A stretch of 15,067 nucleotides of DNA, taken from the NCBI GenBank assembly GCA_031276835.1, contig JAISMI010000037.1:1-15067 (forward strand), in the 5' to 3' direction. The position numbers and the translations under genes were made by a program. Below, piece after piece: positions 6,840-13,456 of this stretch. Within the stretch, counting starts at the first letter, position 1. Each line of letters begins with the position of its first letter. The stretch is from Holosporaceae bacterium (GTDB lineage Bacteria; Pseudomonadota; Alphaproteobacteria; UBA3830). The notes beneath the pieces are model-generated. The model searched no databases. It was not told the DNA's origin and was given only the letters and a program-made list of their open reading frames with translations.

Positions 6840-6868
6840 ACAATACGCCCACAACCGATGGTTGTCAA
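6840..6868 (-). promoter_or_regulatory. Sigma-70 promoter for the glutaredoxin-Fo operon, with a dyad in the spacer
   Basis: On the minus strand a consensus TTGACA (6868-6863) is followed by a 17-base spacer and TATTGT (6845-6840), about 40 bases before the glutaredoxin ATG. The spacer and the last -35 bases contain the perfect inverted repeat ACAACC-GAT-GGTTGT (6851-6865, plus-strand reading). That is where a repressor would block polymerase, so it is a candidate operator. Confidence 0.6.
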
Positions 6869-6973
6869 GTTGGGGCGAATAATTATTGACGAATTGATTT
6901 TTAGAGATTGAAATAAACTGAATATATCTGAATATTCACAATGTCACGCGAGATATTTGTTTGTCAAATTGTT

Positions 6974-7549
6974 TTAATCGACATGTAACTTGCGATATTT
7001 CTTTTTTCTTTTGTGTTTTTTTTGATGAAAAAAATATATTAGAGCCGCGCACAAAATTACCAGAGCGCCAATTTGGATGTATTTTAGATGTTCTTTGGCG
7101 GATTCCAGAACGTCGGCAAATACATATCCGGCGCCGGCGACCGTCACCGACCAAACGAGGGCGGCGGGAATATTCAACGTTGAAAATTTCAGCGGCGTAA
7201 TTTGGGCGGTTCCTATGATTATTGGACTGATATTTCTAATTCCGTATATGAATCTTGATCCAAATATAAACGCGGCGTCGTATTTTTTTAGAAATTCGAT
7301 TACCTTACGTGATTTTTTAGCAAGTTTTGGATATTTTTCCAGTAGTTTTACGCCGTAGATTCTACCGACGAAGAACAAACATTGTTCGGTGATTAAAGTT
7401 CCCAAAAATGCGAAAAGCATCACAAATTTCAAGGACATTAATCCTCGACTGCAGAGAAAACCGGCTGTGAGCACCGCTATTTCTCCCTCTATACATGCAA
7501 ATACGAATACGGCATAATATCCATAAAGTTTTATAAAGCTTTCGAACAA
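6974..7549 (-). CDS. DedA-family membrane protein
   Basis: DedA (VTT-domain) proteins are inner-membrane proteins linked to lipid-carrier or phospholipid translocation and to membrane homeostasis. The 191-residue protein has the family layout: a first re-entrant/membrane region with the acidic ACIEGEIAVLTAGFL, a segment through AFLGTLITEQCLFFVGRIYG, then the conserved FIFGSRFIYGIRNISPIIIGTAQITPLKF (Arg-rich amphipathic region), and further membrane helices. It ends in a very basic cytoplasmic tail (HQKKHKRKKKYRK). The start is TTG at 7549, preceded by AGAGAG at suitable spacing; no better start is in frame. It begins only 26 bases after the tRNA-Arg gene on the same strand, so it is probably co-transcribed with the tRNAs. 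Confidence 0.85.
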   Translation of the reverse strand: MFESFIKLYGYYAVFVFACIEGEIAVLTAGFLCSRGLMSLKFVMLFAFLGTLITEQCLFFVGRIYGVKLLEKYPKLAKKSRKVIEFLKKYDAAFIFGSRFIYGIRNISPIIIGTAQITPLKFSTLNIPAALVWSVTVAGAGYVFADVLESAKEHLKYIQIGALVILCAALIYFFHQKKHKRKKKYRKLHVD

Positions 7550-7575
7550 AACAACTCTCTTGTCGCTAAATAATG

Positions 7576-7652
7576 TGGCGCGCCCGAGAGGAGTCGAACC
7601 CCTAGCCTTCAGATCCGTAGTCTGACGCTCTATCCAATTGAGCTACGAGCGC
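7576..7652 (-). tRNA. tRNA-Arg (anticodon ACG)
   Basis: The 77-base minus-strand sequence folds as a standard cloverleaf. The acceptor stem pairs GCGCTCG with CGGGCGC (one G-U). The anticodon stem TCAGA/TCTGA encloses the loop CTACGGA, giving anticodon ACG (A34 presumably modified to inosine). The T arm has stem AGGGG/CCTCT around TTCGACT. Discriminator G and CCA are encoded. It follows tRNA-Val with a two-base gap. Confidence 0.97.
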
Positions 7653-7654
7653 AC

Positions 7655-7729
7655 TGGTGGGTGATGACAGGTTCGAACTGCCGACCCTCTCGGTGTAAAC
7701 GAGACGCTCTACCGCTGAGCTAATCACCC
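7655..7729 (-). tRNA. tRNA-Val (anticodon TAC)
   Basis: The 75-base minus-strand sequence folds as a cloverleaf. The acceptor stem is GGGTGAT/ATCACCC and the D arm is GCTC-AGCGGTA-GAGC. The anticodon stem TCTCG/CGAGA encloses TTTACAC, giving anticodon TAC (Val). The T stem is GGCAG/CTGTC around TTCGAAC. Discriminator A and CCA are encoded. Confidence 0.97.
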
Positions 7730-7739
7730 AAACAGTGCG

Positions 7740-7768
7740 AAGATACACGAATTCAATGTATGATGCAA
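7740..7768 (-). promoter_or_regulatory. Possible promoter of the tRNA-Val/tRNA-Arg/dedA unit
   Basis: On the minus strand TTGCAT (7768-7763), a 17-base spacer and TATCTT (7745-7740) end about 10 bases before the tRNA-Val 5' end. Both boxes are partial matches to consensus. A 14-base word shared with the 1961-1974 site overlaps the -35 box. Confidence 0.35.
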
Positions 7769-7793
7769 CAGCGTCGCAACGGATCTTGGGACG

Positions 7794-8369
7794 TTATATC
7801 ATTTGTTCGCGGATTATTATGTCGGACTCTTCTTGATAGGCGATCGCCTTAAATCCTGATTCTTTAAGTAGTTTCAGCAGTCCGGCGCGCATGACGTTTT
7901 TATGATTCAACTCGTCGTTTAGGGATAGATTGGGGATGGAAACGCCTTTTCCGATGCATATGGTGACAATTTCATGGGATTCATCCTCTATTTTCATCTG
8001 GACGGTACCGCCAAACGGCATAATTTCTTTCGCGACGACGGCGTTATACATGATGATTTTTCCGGCGATATTCGGAATATTTTCAAAATCCGACTTTAGA
8101 AAAAACGATATGTTATATTTTTTCAAAAAATCGCTCGTCAATTGCTGCAGCGACTTAAAAGAATAAAAAAAAGAGTCGGATTTTTTGGAATACAACTCGC
8201 GTATGAATTTCAATAGAACGTTGGCTTTATCCACGCTTTCCCTAATTCCCGGGAGCAAGGATTTGTCTCCGGATACTTCAAAGGCTTCCACTCCCAGATT
8301 AATGGCGTTGCATGGGGCGATTAAATCATGGCAAATGCGAGCGATGAGCGCATTTTCGCATTGTTCCAT
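7794..8369 (-). CDS. chpT: ChpT-like histidine phosphotransferase
   Basis: ChpT relays phosphate from the hybrid kinase CckA to the response regulators CtrA and CpdR in the alphaproteobacterial cell-cycle phosphorelay. The 191-residue protein opens with NALIARICHDLIAPCNAINLGVEAF, which matches the ChpT/HPt helix; His14 in RICHDL is the expected phospho-acceptor. Then come the second helix of the dimerisation domain (residues about 35-60) and a divergent, catalytically degenerate ATPase-like domain (residues about 70-190), as in the family. A GGAGAG ribosome site lies four bases before the ATG. Its presence implies that a CtrA-type circuit is kept, though no CckA or CtrA gene is in the window. 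Family assignment is good; the partners are inferred. Confidence 0.88.
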   Translation of the reverse strand: MEQCENALIARICHDLIAPCNAINLGVEAFEVSGDKSLLPGIRESVDKANVLLKFIRELYSKKSDSFFYSFKSLQQLTSDFLKKYNISFFLKSDFENIPNIAGKIIMYNAVVAKEIMPFGGTVQMKIEDESHEIVTICIGKGVSIPNLSLNDELNHKNVMRAGLLKLLKESGFKAIAYQEESDIIIREQMI

Positions 8370-8389
8370 TCGTCTCTCCGTCGTCGTTG

Positions 8390-8405
8390 AATTGTTATAA
8401 CAATT
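8390..8405. promoter_or_regulatory. Perfect 16-bp palindrome just upstream of chpT
   Basis: AATTGTTATAACAATT is exactly self-complementary and ends about 21 bases before the chpT ATG, in the 88-base gap after fabD. On the minus strand its centre reads TTATAAC, which can also be a -10 element. It is a candidate operator for chpT; AT-rich composition makes a chance origin possible. Confidence 0.35.
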
Positions 8406-8423
8406 TTATAAAAAATATAAAAG

Positions 8424-8445
8424 ATAAAATTTTAAATAATTTTAT
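8424..8445 (-). terminator. Weak AT-only hairpin after fabD
   Basis: ATAAAATT and AATTTTAT form a perfect 8-bp stem around a 6-base loop, about a dozen bases past the fabD stop, followed on the minus strand by a T-rich stretch. It contains no GC pairs, so termination would be inefficient. Confidence 0.25.
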
Positions 8446-8457
8446 TCTTTATTGGGG

Positions 8458-9390
8458 TTAAGCTAAGGATTTAGCGAAATTTTCTAGCGATTCAATGGAA
8501 TTTACGTTAATTGGTTCGATGTTCGGAGAAATACGTTTCACCAGTCCGGAAAGAACTTTTCCAGGACCGATTTCGACGCATTTCGACGCGGAATTTGATT
8601 CGGCAAACAAAACGCTTTCCCTCCAGCGAACTCTTTCGGTGATTTGCTTCCGTAGCAGCTCTTTGAAGTTATCGGTTTCCGCCTTGGCGGTAACGTTGGA
8701 AATTATGGGTTTTATGGGATTGTAAAATTTCGTTCTCTCGAGAATTTCAGAAATTTTCGCCACTGCGTTTTCCATTAATTTACAGTGGAAAGGTCCGCTA
8801 ACTTCTAGCGGCACGCTTTTTTTAGCGCCGGCGGAAATCGCTTTTTCAACGGCTTTTTTCACGGTCTGTTCGTGTCCGCTAATCACGATTTGTCCGACGG
8901 AATTATCGTTGGCTATTTGAACTATCTCATCCTTTGAACGGCATTCGGATAGGATTTGTTCGACGGTTTCCAAATCCAATCCTAGGATTGCGGCCATCGC
9001 TCCTCCGGTTGGACAGGCGGAGGCCATGGCGGCTCCCCGCGTTCTCAGAATTTTTGCCGCGTCCGCAACGGAAATCACGCGATCTGCGCATAGAGCGACG
9101 TATTCCCCCAAAGAATGTCCGGCAAGAAATCTGGCTTTCTGGGATACGTCCAAATGAAATTCTTCTTCTAAAACTTTCACAAACGCCATGCTGACAGCCA
9201 TTAGAGCCGGTTGGGCGTTTTCCGTTGATTTTAATTCGTCTTCGGCTCCGTTGAAAATTAAATCTGATAGTTTGAAGGAAATAGAATCGTCCACCTCGTG
9301 AAAAATATTTTTTGCTGATGAAAAAGCGTCGTATAGATCCTTACCCATCCCAACTTTTTGGGATCCTTGCCCGGGAAATACAAAAATCAT
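8458..9390 (-). CDS. fabD: Malonyl-CoA:ACP transacylase
   Basis: FabD transfers malonyl from CoA to acyl carrier protein to supply fatty-acid elongation. From the chosen start the protein has 310 residues, normal for the family. It shows FPGQGSQ (residues 5-11), the nucleophile Ser93 in GHSLGEY, Arg118 for the malonyl carboxylate, and the catalytic His202 in GPFHCKLM. The usual Ser after that His is Cys here. An in-frame TTG at 9411 would add seven residues, but AGGAGA six bases upstream of the ATG at 9390 fixes the start; this ribosome site overlaps the trkH stop codon, so the genes are tightly coupled. No fabG, acpP or fabF is adjacent, unlike many bacteria. Confidence 0.96.
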   Translation of the reverse strand: MIFVFPGQGSQKVGMGKDLYDAFSSAKNIFHEVDDSISFKLSDLIFNGAEDELKSTENAQPALMAVSMAFVKVLEEEFHLDVSQKARFLAGHSLGEYVALCADRVISVADAAKILRTRGAAMASACPTGGAMAAILGLDLETVEQILSECRSKDEIVQIANDNSVGQIVISGHEQTVKKAVEKAISAGAKKSVPLEVSGPFHCKLMENAVAKISEILERTKFYNPIKPIISNVTAKAETDNFKELLRKQITERVRWRESVLFAESNSASKCVEIGPGKVLSGLVKRISPNIEPINVNSIESLENFAKSLA

Positions 9391-9398
9391 TATTTCTC

Positions 9399-10826
9399 CT
9401 ACTTTTTCCAAAACGGCTTTATGAATACCACAAAGAACGAGATGAATTCAATTCTTCCGACCACCATTGATATGGTCAGTATTATTTTTGCAAACGAAGA
9501 CAGTTCGGATATTTCCGCCATAGTCGCTCTGCGTAAACCGAAAAACGGGCCGTTGTTGTTTATGGACGTAATAACGGCGTTAAAAGCCTTTCCGAACTCA
9601 AGATCCGAAACGGTTAAGATCAGCGACGTTAAAATTACGAATATCATGTAGCAGGAAAAGTACGAAAGTAATCCGGTAACGTCTATTTCGTCTAATTTTC
9701 TTCCGGCATAGGTTGGGATATAAATGGCGTTTGTTTTTACCAAACGGATAAGATAGCTTTTTATCAGCAGAAATATCATCATGATTCTGAATATTTTTAT
9801 GCCGCCGGTGCAGGATCCGGAACATCCTCCGCAGAAATTTAGCGCGTATATGAATGCGTCCGTAAACGCGGCGAATGATTCTGGAAGAGGGACGGTTACT
9901 CCGGTGGTCGTCACGGAGGACGTTATGGCCAAAACGGCTGTTCCCAAGCTTTCCAAAATAGAGGCATCCGAAAAAGATGCGATATAGGCGGCAAGAAATG
10001 CCGCGCAAACCGCTATTATGGAGATATAGCAGATAAATTGCCTATCTTTAAATGCGGAAAATCCGTTGTAGGTCAGGTTTTTTATGAACGTAGCGGATAT
10101 TCCGCTGACGAACATCAGCGTCGACAAAACCCATATGGTAATTTTGGAGGCCGTTGCGTAATTGACGTCGGAAATTAATACCCCTCCGCTGGATATCGCG
10201 TCTAGGGAATAGCAAAGCGAATCGACGGAGGATATTCCCGAGCCGGTTAGCATAATCGAACCCGTTAGCGCCGCAATTAAATAGGCGGTCAGAATAATTT
10301 TTAATTGATGCGGCAGATCGGAGTTTTTCGAAAAATTATTGCGCTCAAACGAAATGGGAGCGAGAAAATTAGCGAACACATACAGACACGAGGTTATGAA
10401 TCCGACGCCTCCGAGCAGCTGCAGCATACTTCTCCACAGCAGAAATCCCTCCGAAAAGTTTTTCAGATCCGGAACCACCGTCGCGCCCGTTGTCGTAAGC
10501 GCGGACGTTATTTCAAAAAAGCAATCCGCCTTTGAAATTTCCAGCGGAGAAATAATAAGAGGAATAGAAGCGAGAATCGGAACGCTGATCCAAGAAATCA
10601 GTACCGTCAATATTCTTTCTCTCAGATTTAAAAAAATGCTTTCCTGGGTCTGATTGGAGAAAAAAAGTAGTCCTCCAATGAAGCAGCAGAATATTCCTCC
10701 GATTACAAAACAGGAGCTTGTATTCCGCGAAGAACTCCAGTCCGCCAGGGCGGGAATCGCCATGGCCGCCGCTAGAACGAAAAATATCGCTCCCGTCGCA
10801 TAAAAAATTTTACGATACGAAATCAT
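9399..10826 (-). CDS. trkH: TrkH-family potassium uptake protein (membrane subunit)
   Basis: TrkH/KtrB proteins form the K+ translocating pore of Trk systems and are gated by the cytoplasmic TrkA. The 475-residue protein contains the four pore-loop selectivity segments: TTTGATV (residues 111-117), SSGG (212-215, usually STGG), TTTGV (306-310), and NNNGP (423-427). It also has the membrane segment FCGGCSGSCTGGIKIFR (about 331-347), typical of TrkH. Pore loop four reads NNNGPFFG instead of the commoner NNTGPG form, a modest variant. GAGGA precedes the ATG. No trkA is in the window. It begins a divergent region and is the first gene of a trkH-fabD unit. Confidence 0.95.
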   Translation of the reverse strand: MISYRKIFYATGAIFFVLAAAMAIPALADWSSSRNTSSCFVIGGIFCCFIGGLLFFSNQTQESIFLNLRERILTVLISWISVPILASIPLIISPLEISKADCFFEITSALTTTGATVVPDLKNFSEGFLLWRSMLQLLGGVGFITSCLYVFANFLAPISFERNNFSKNSDLPHQLKIILTAYLIAALTGSIMLTGSGISSVDSLCYSLDAISSGGVLISDVNYATASKITIWVLSTLMFVSGISATFIKNLTYNGFSAFKDRQFICYISIIAVCAAFLAAYIASFSDASILESLGTAVLAITSSVTTTGVTVPLPESFAAFTDAFIYALNFCGGCSGSCTGGIKIFRIMMIFLLIKSYLIRLVKTNAIYIPTYAGRKLDEIDVTGLLSYFSCYMIFVILTSLILTVSDLEFGKAFNAVITSINNNGPFFGLRRATMAEISELSSFAKIILTISMVVGRIEFISFFVVFIKPFWKK

Positions 10827-10909
10827 ATTGTCCTCAAAAGCATTCTAATCGTTTTTTCCCAAAAACCATATTTTTAAATTGCGACGTTCGATGATTTTTG
10901 CGCAACATG

Positions 10910-10938
10910 TTGATTGTTAGCATAATGTTTGCTAAAAT
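10910..10938 (+). promoter_or_regulatory. Promoter of the YccA/Bax-inhibitor gene with an overlapping dyad
   Basis: TTGATT (10910-10915), a 17-base spacer and TAAAAT (10933-10938) lie 24 bases before the ATG. TTAGCA (10917-10922) and TGCTAA (10930-10935) form a perfect inverted repeat around 7 bases that runs into the -10 box, so it could bind a regulator. The region also carries trkH promoter elements in the opposite direction, which I could not define. Confidence 0.55.
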
Positions 10939-10962
10939 AAATGAAATTTATAGGAGGAAATT

Positions 10963-11673
10963 ATGGCTGATAAGGTAGCTCCATTTTATAAGGACGCCGT
11001 AAATGCGGTGGACGTCGGTTTACGTAGGTACATGCTGAACGTGTTTTCTTATATGTCAGGCGGACTAGCTCTAACGGCCGTTATCGCCTACTTGGCGAGT
11101 CGTTCGCAAGGTTTAGTATCTCTTTTATTTTCGAATCCGTTAGTTTTTTTCATTATTGCGTTGGCGCCGTTGGGAATATCGATATATTTATCCATGAAAA
11201 TAGCGACTATTTCTATGGAAAAAGCTAAAATCTTATTTTTTTCCTATGCCGCTTGTCTGGGAATATCGCTGGCTTCGATTTTTATCATATACTCCGGCGA
11301 TAGCGTAGCCGTCGCCTTCTTTACGACGTCGTCGATGTTTCTGTCGATGGTTATCTATGGATACGTTACCGAAAAAGATCTAACGGGATTGGGATCATTT
11401 TTGATCATGGGAGTAATTGGATTAATAATTGCTAGTATTGTGAATATGTTTGTGGGCAGCTCTGCTTTCATGTTTGTGGTATCGGCGCTGGGGATTGTCA
11501 TATTTGTCGGTTTAACGGCCTATGACACGCAGCTCATAAAAAGTTATTACTTCGATTCAGATACGGTTGAAATAAGCGAAAAAAAAGCCATATTTGGCGC
11601 TTTGCGTCTATATTTGGACTTTATAAACTGTTTTCTCTATGTTTTGAGATTTTTAGGATCAAGGAAAAACTAG
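10963..11673 (+). CDS. Bax inhibitor-1/YccA family membrane protein
   Basis: YccA-type proteins are seven-helix inner-membrane proteins of the BI-1 (TMBIM) family; E. coli YccA binds and modulates the membrane protease FtsH. The 236-residue protein has a polar start followed by seven hydrophobic segments. The family-typical region FLSMVIYGYVTEKDLTGLGSF is near residue 127, then GLTAYDTQLIK near residue 185, and GALRLYLDFINCFLYVLRFLG at the C-terminus. The two Asp residues expected of the BI-1 pH sensor are plausibly those in AYDTQ and LYLDF. A very good ribosome site (AGGAGG) and a sigma-70-like promoter precede it. The role here is inferred from the family. Confidence 0.93.
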   Translation: MADKVAPFYKDAVNAVDVGLRRYMLNVFSYMSGGLALTAVIAYLASRSQGLVSLLFSNPLVFFIIALAPLGISIYLSMKIATISMEKAKILFFSYAACLGISLASIFIIYSGDSVAVAFFTTSSMFLSMVIYGYVTEKDLTGLGSFLIMGVIGLIIASIVNMFVGSSAFMFVVSALGIVIFVGLTAYDTQLIKSYYFDSDTVEISEKKAIFGALRLYLDFINCFLYVLRFLGSRKN

Positions 11674-11674
11674 G

Positions 11675-12098
11675 CGTTGGCGAGGGCGTAAATTTTTTAA
11701 AATTATCCGCTCTCCTTTGACGATGAATGTGGAAATTTTCGTTCGTCGAATTGTGGAAACGCGCGTCGTCGTCATTGCAGAACGGTTTTTTGTCGAGGTG
11801 GGAGTATCCGTGAAAGGCGAGAGCGTTGTTTTTACTTCCGATTGCATAGGAACGGCGAGTCCCGTTTCTATTTTTTCAACTTCATTTAACGCCGACGACA
11901 TTTCGGACGCAAAATTAACGGCCTTAGTCGGAGAACTATTTGATTTTCGTCCATATTTTATATCTAAAAAATTGGATCTGCCGCGTTCCGCAAAAAACTT
12001 CCCGCTGCGAACATTTGGAACGCGAACCTCCCGAATTTACTTGGGAAAAATTGGACGCCGTCGATGATTTGTTAAAAACCGCAAAAAATGGAGATTAA
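11675..12098 (+). pseudogene. metK: Remnant of S-adenosylmethionine synthetase gene (C-terminal third, frameshifted)
   Basis: Directly after the YccA gene are ~420 bases that read as the C-terminal end of MetK in more than one frame. In one frame (to about 11980) there is IAERFFVEVG, IGTASPVSI (11846-11872), and ALVGELFDFRP followed by KKLDLPRS, matching the family's AYAIGVAEPVSI, REHFDLRP and LDLRRPIY. The match then continues in another frame: QKTSRCEHLEREPPEFTWEKLD (12033-12056 for EFTWEKLD), where intact MetK has QKTAAYGHFGRE-PEFTWEK. Upstream bases near 11680-11720 weakly resemble the HGGGAFSGKDPTKVDRS region. The first two thirds, with the methionine and ATP sites, are absent, so no active enzyme can be made. 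A 116-codon frame from TTG 11717 crosses the shift and ends in nonsense. Recognised by eye, without database search. Confidence 0.8.
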
Positions 12099-12100
12099 AA

Positions 12101-13351
12101 ATGCTATTTCGTTATTTCTATCGGGGGATGTGTTTGCTGTTCTTGGTATCATGTTCCTCCGTAGATCGGACGATATATTTGGATTACGCCGCATCCGCTT
12201 CCATAAACAAGAAGGCTCTGGAAAAGTTCGACGACGTCAGTTGCTTGGATGGTAATTCTTCAGGTTTCAATCATCATGCGAAAGTTTTACTGGAAATAGA
12301 AAATCAAGCCGCTCAAGTAATTGCGAAAAAAATTAACGCAAAGCCGAGTCAAATTGTGTTTACTAACAATGCGACCATGTCCAGCAATATTGCCATTCTC
12401 GGAGTCGCTCGCCAATATCCTGGTTGCCATATGATTACGTCCAAAATAGAGCATAAAGGAATGCTCGGCATATTCGAGTATTTGGAAAGCGTCGGCCATA
12501 GGATCTCATATCTTGACGTGGACCGTTTTGGAAACGTTAATTTGGAGCAGTTGTCCAAAAGTGTTGAAAAGAATACGAGGTTAATCTCCATTCAAACGTT
12601 CAACAGCGAAATAGGAACTATGCAAAATATTGGCGCCATAGGAAAAATTGCCAAAAAACACGGAGTGTTATTTCATTCCGACGCTTCCCAATCGTTTGGT
12701 AAATATGATATTGACGTTGAGGCGCTTAACATCGATCTGCTGACGATTTCCGGTTATAAAATAGGAGCTCCTAAAGGAATTGCGGCGCTATACGTAAGGG
12801 ATAAGAATAGACTGAAACCGATAGTCTTTGGATCGGGAGATCCATTTTTTCCAGGAACAAAGTCGACGGCGTTGATTGCGTCTTTTGCGGAGGCCGTCAA
12901 ATATTTTCGTTTCGATACGGCCAAGATAAGCGAGAATTTTCATATTTTGGCCTCGGAACTTTCAAAGATAGACGACGTTTACATTAATTCGTCGACTCCG
13001 TCTCATGTGCTATCCGTTTCCATTGGGGGAGTTCAGTTGAAGGATGTTCTGGAGCGCATGAAGAATTATTCTTTTTCCGCCGGATGTTCGTGTTTGGGAC
13101 AGGGGAAATCAAATGTGACGCAAGCCATAGATCCCGACGGTAAATTGCCGTCCTGCACCTTGAGAATCAGTTTTTCTGATCGGGTAAAATCGGCGGATCT
13201 TGTCGCGTTCGTAAAAAATCTTCAGAAGGCGATTTGTCAATTGCGCCGCATGAAAAGCGTTGGCGCCGGATGCCAATCGAAGGAATCCCAAAATGATCTG
13301 AACGAATCGCTAAAAGCAATACGGAGCGCGTTGGCGTCATCGAAAAAATAA
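12101..13351 (+). CDS. Cysteine desulfurase-like (NifS/IscS family) PLP protein with a lipoprotein-type N-terminus
   Basis: The 416-residue protein follows the class V aminotransferase fold of NifS/IscS: YLDYAASAS (residues 26-34), GNSSGFNHHA, IEHK (His118), NSEIGT, FHSDASQSFGK (Asp194), ISGYK (Lys220, PLP Schiff base), and a loop SAGCSC with candidate catalytic Cys331. Several positions are altered: ATMSSN for ATESDN, SGYK for SGHK, GTKST for the usual GTxN, and LRISFSD lacks the usual Gly. Residues 1-18 (Arg4, Arg8, LLFLVSC) form a lipobox with Cys18. GGAG seven bases upstream supports this ATG and lies in the metK remnant; later in-frame starts (ATG 12128, TTG 12143) lack a well-spaced ribosome site. 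A ~30-residue polar tail follows the family end. Sulfur transfer is plausible but unproven. Confidence 0.8.
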   Translation: MLFRYFYRGMCLLFLVSCSSVDRTIYLDYAASASINKKALEKFDDVSCLDGNSSGFNHHAKVLLEIENQAAQVIAKKINAKPSQIVFTNNATMSSNIAILGVARQYPGCHMITSKIEHKGMLGIFEYLESVGHRISYLDVDRFGNVNLEQLSKSVEKNTRLISIQTFNSEIGTMQNIGAIGKIAKKHGVLFHSDASQSFGKYDIDVEALNIDLLTISGYKIGAPKGIAALYVRDKNRLKPIVFGSGDPFFPGTKSTALIASFAEAVKYFRFDTAKISENFHILASELSKIDDVYINSSTPSHVLSVSIGGVQLKDVLERMKNYSFSAGCSCLGQGKSNVTQAIDPDGKLPSCTLRISFSDRVKSADLVAFVKNLQKAICQLRRMKSVGAGCQSKESQNDLNESLKAIRSALASSKK

Positions 13352-13366
13352 GACCAATTTTTTCGA
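13340..13366. terminator. Hairpin spanning the stop codon of the cysteine desulfurase-like gene
   Basis: TCGAAAAAAT (13340-13349) and ATTTTTTCGA (13357-13366) form a perfect 10-bp stem around a 7-base loop; the TAA stop lies in the stem and loop. Few GC pairs and no free T-run make it a weak terminator candidate at best, but pepA then starts from its own promoter. Confidence 0.35.
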
Positions 13367-13397
13367 GAATAAATCGGCCGTTGATTGGCGGAGACTG

Positions 13398-13426
13398 TTG
13401 TGTTAGCTCCGTCCATTTAGTATAAC
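13398..13426 (+). promoter_or_regulatory. Candidate sigma-70 promoter of pepA
   Basis: TTGTGT (13398-13403), a 17-base spacer and TATAAC (13421-13426) lie about 30 bases upstream of the pepA ATG. The -10 matches consensus at five of six positions. A run of seven G (13442-13448) sits where the ribosome site would be. Confidence 0.55.
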
Positions 13427-13456
13427 TCTAGATAAGTCATTGGGGGGGAAATCCGC

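Noticed and set aside
11717..12067. 116-codon plus-strand frame as an intact hypothetical gene
   Set aside because: Its first part matches the MetK C-terminal region and the expected MetK continuation switches to another frame after about 11980, so it is the readable piece of a pseudogene.
13442..13448. Run of seven G as a phase-variation tract before pepA
   Set aside because: It lies in the ribosome-site region of a housekeeping gene and is short; it is more simply a G-rich Shine-Dalgarno sequence.
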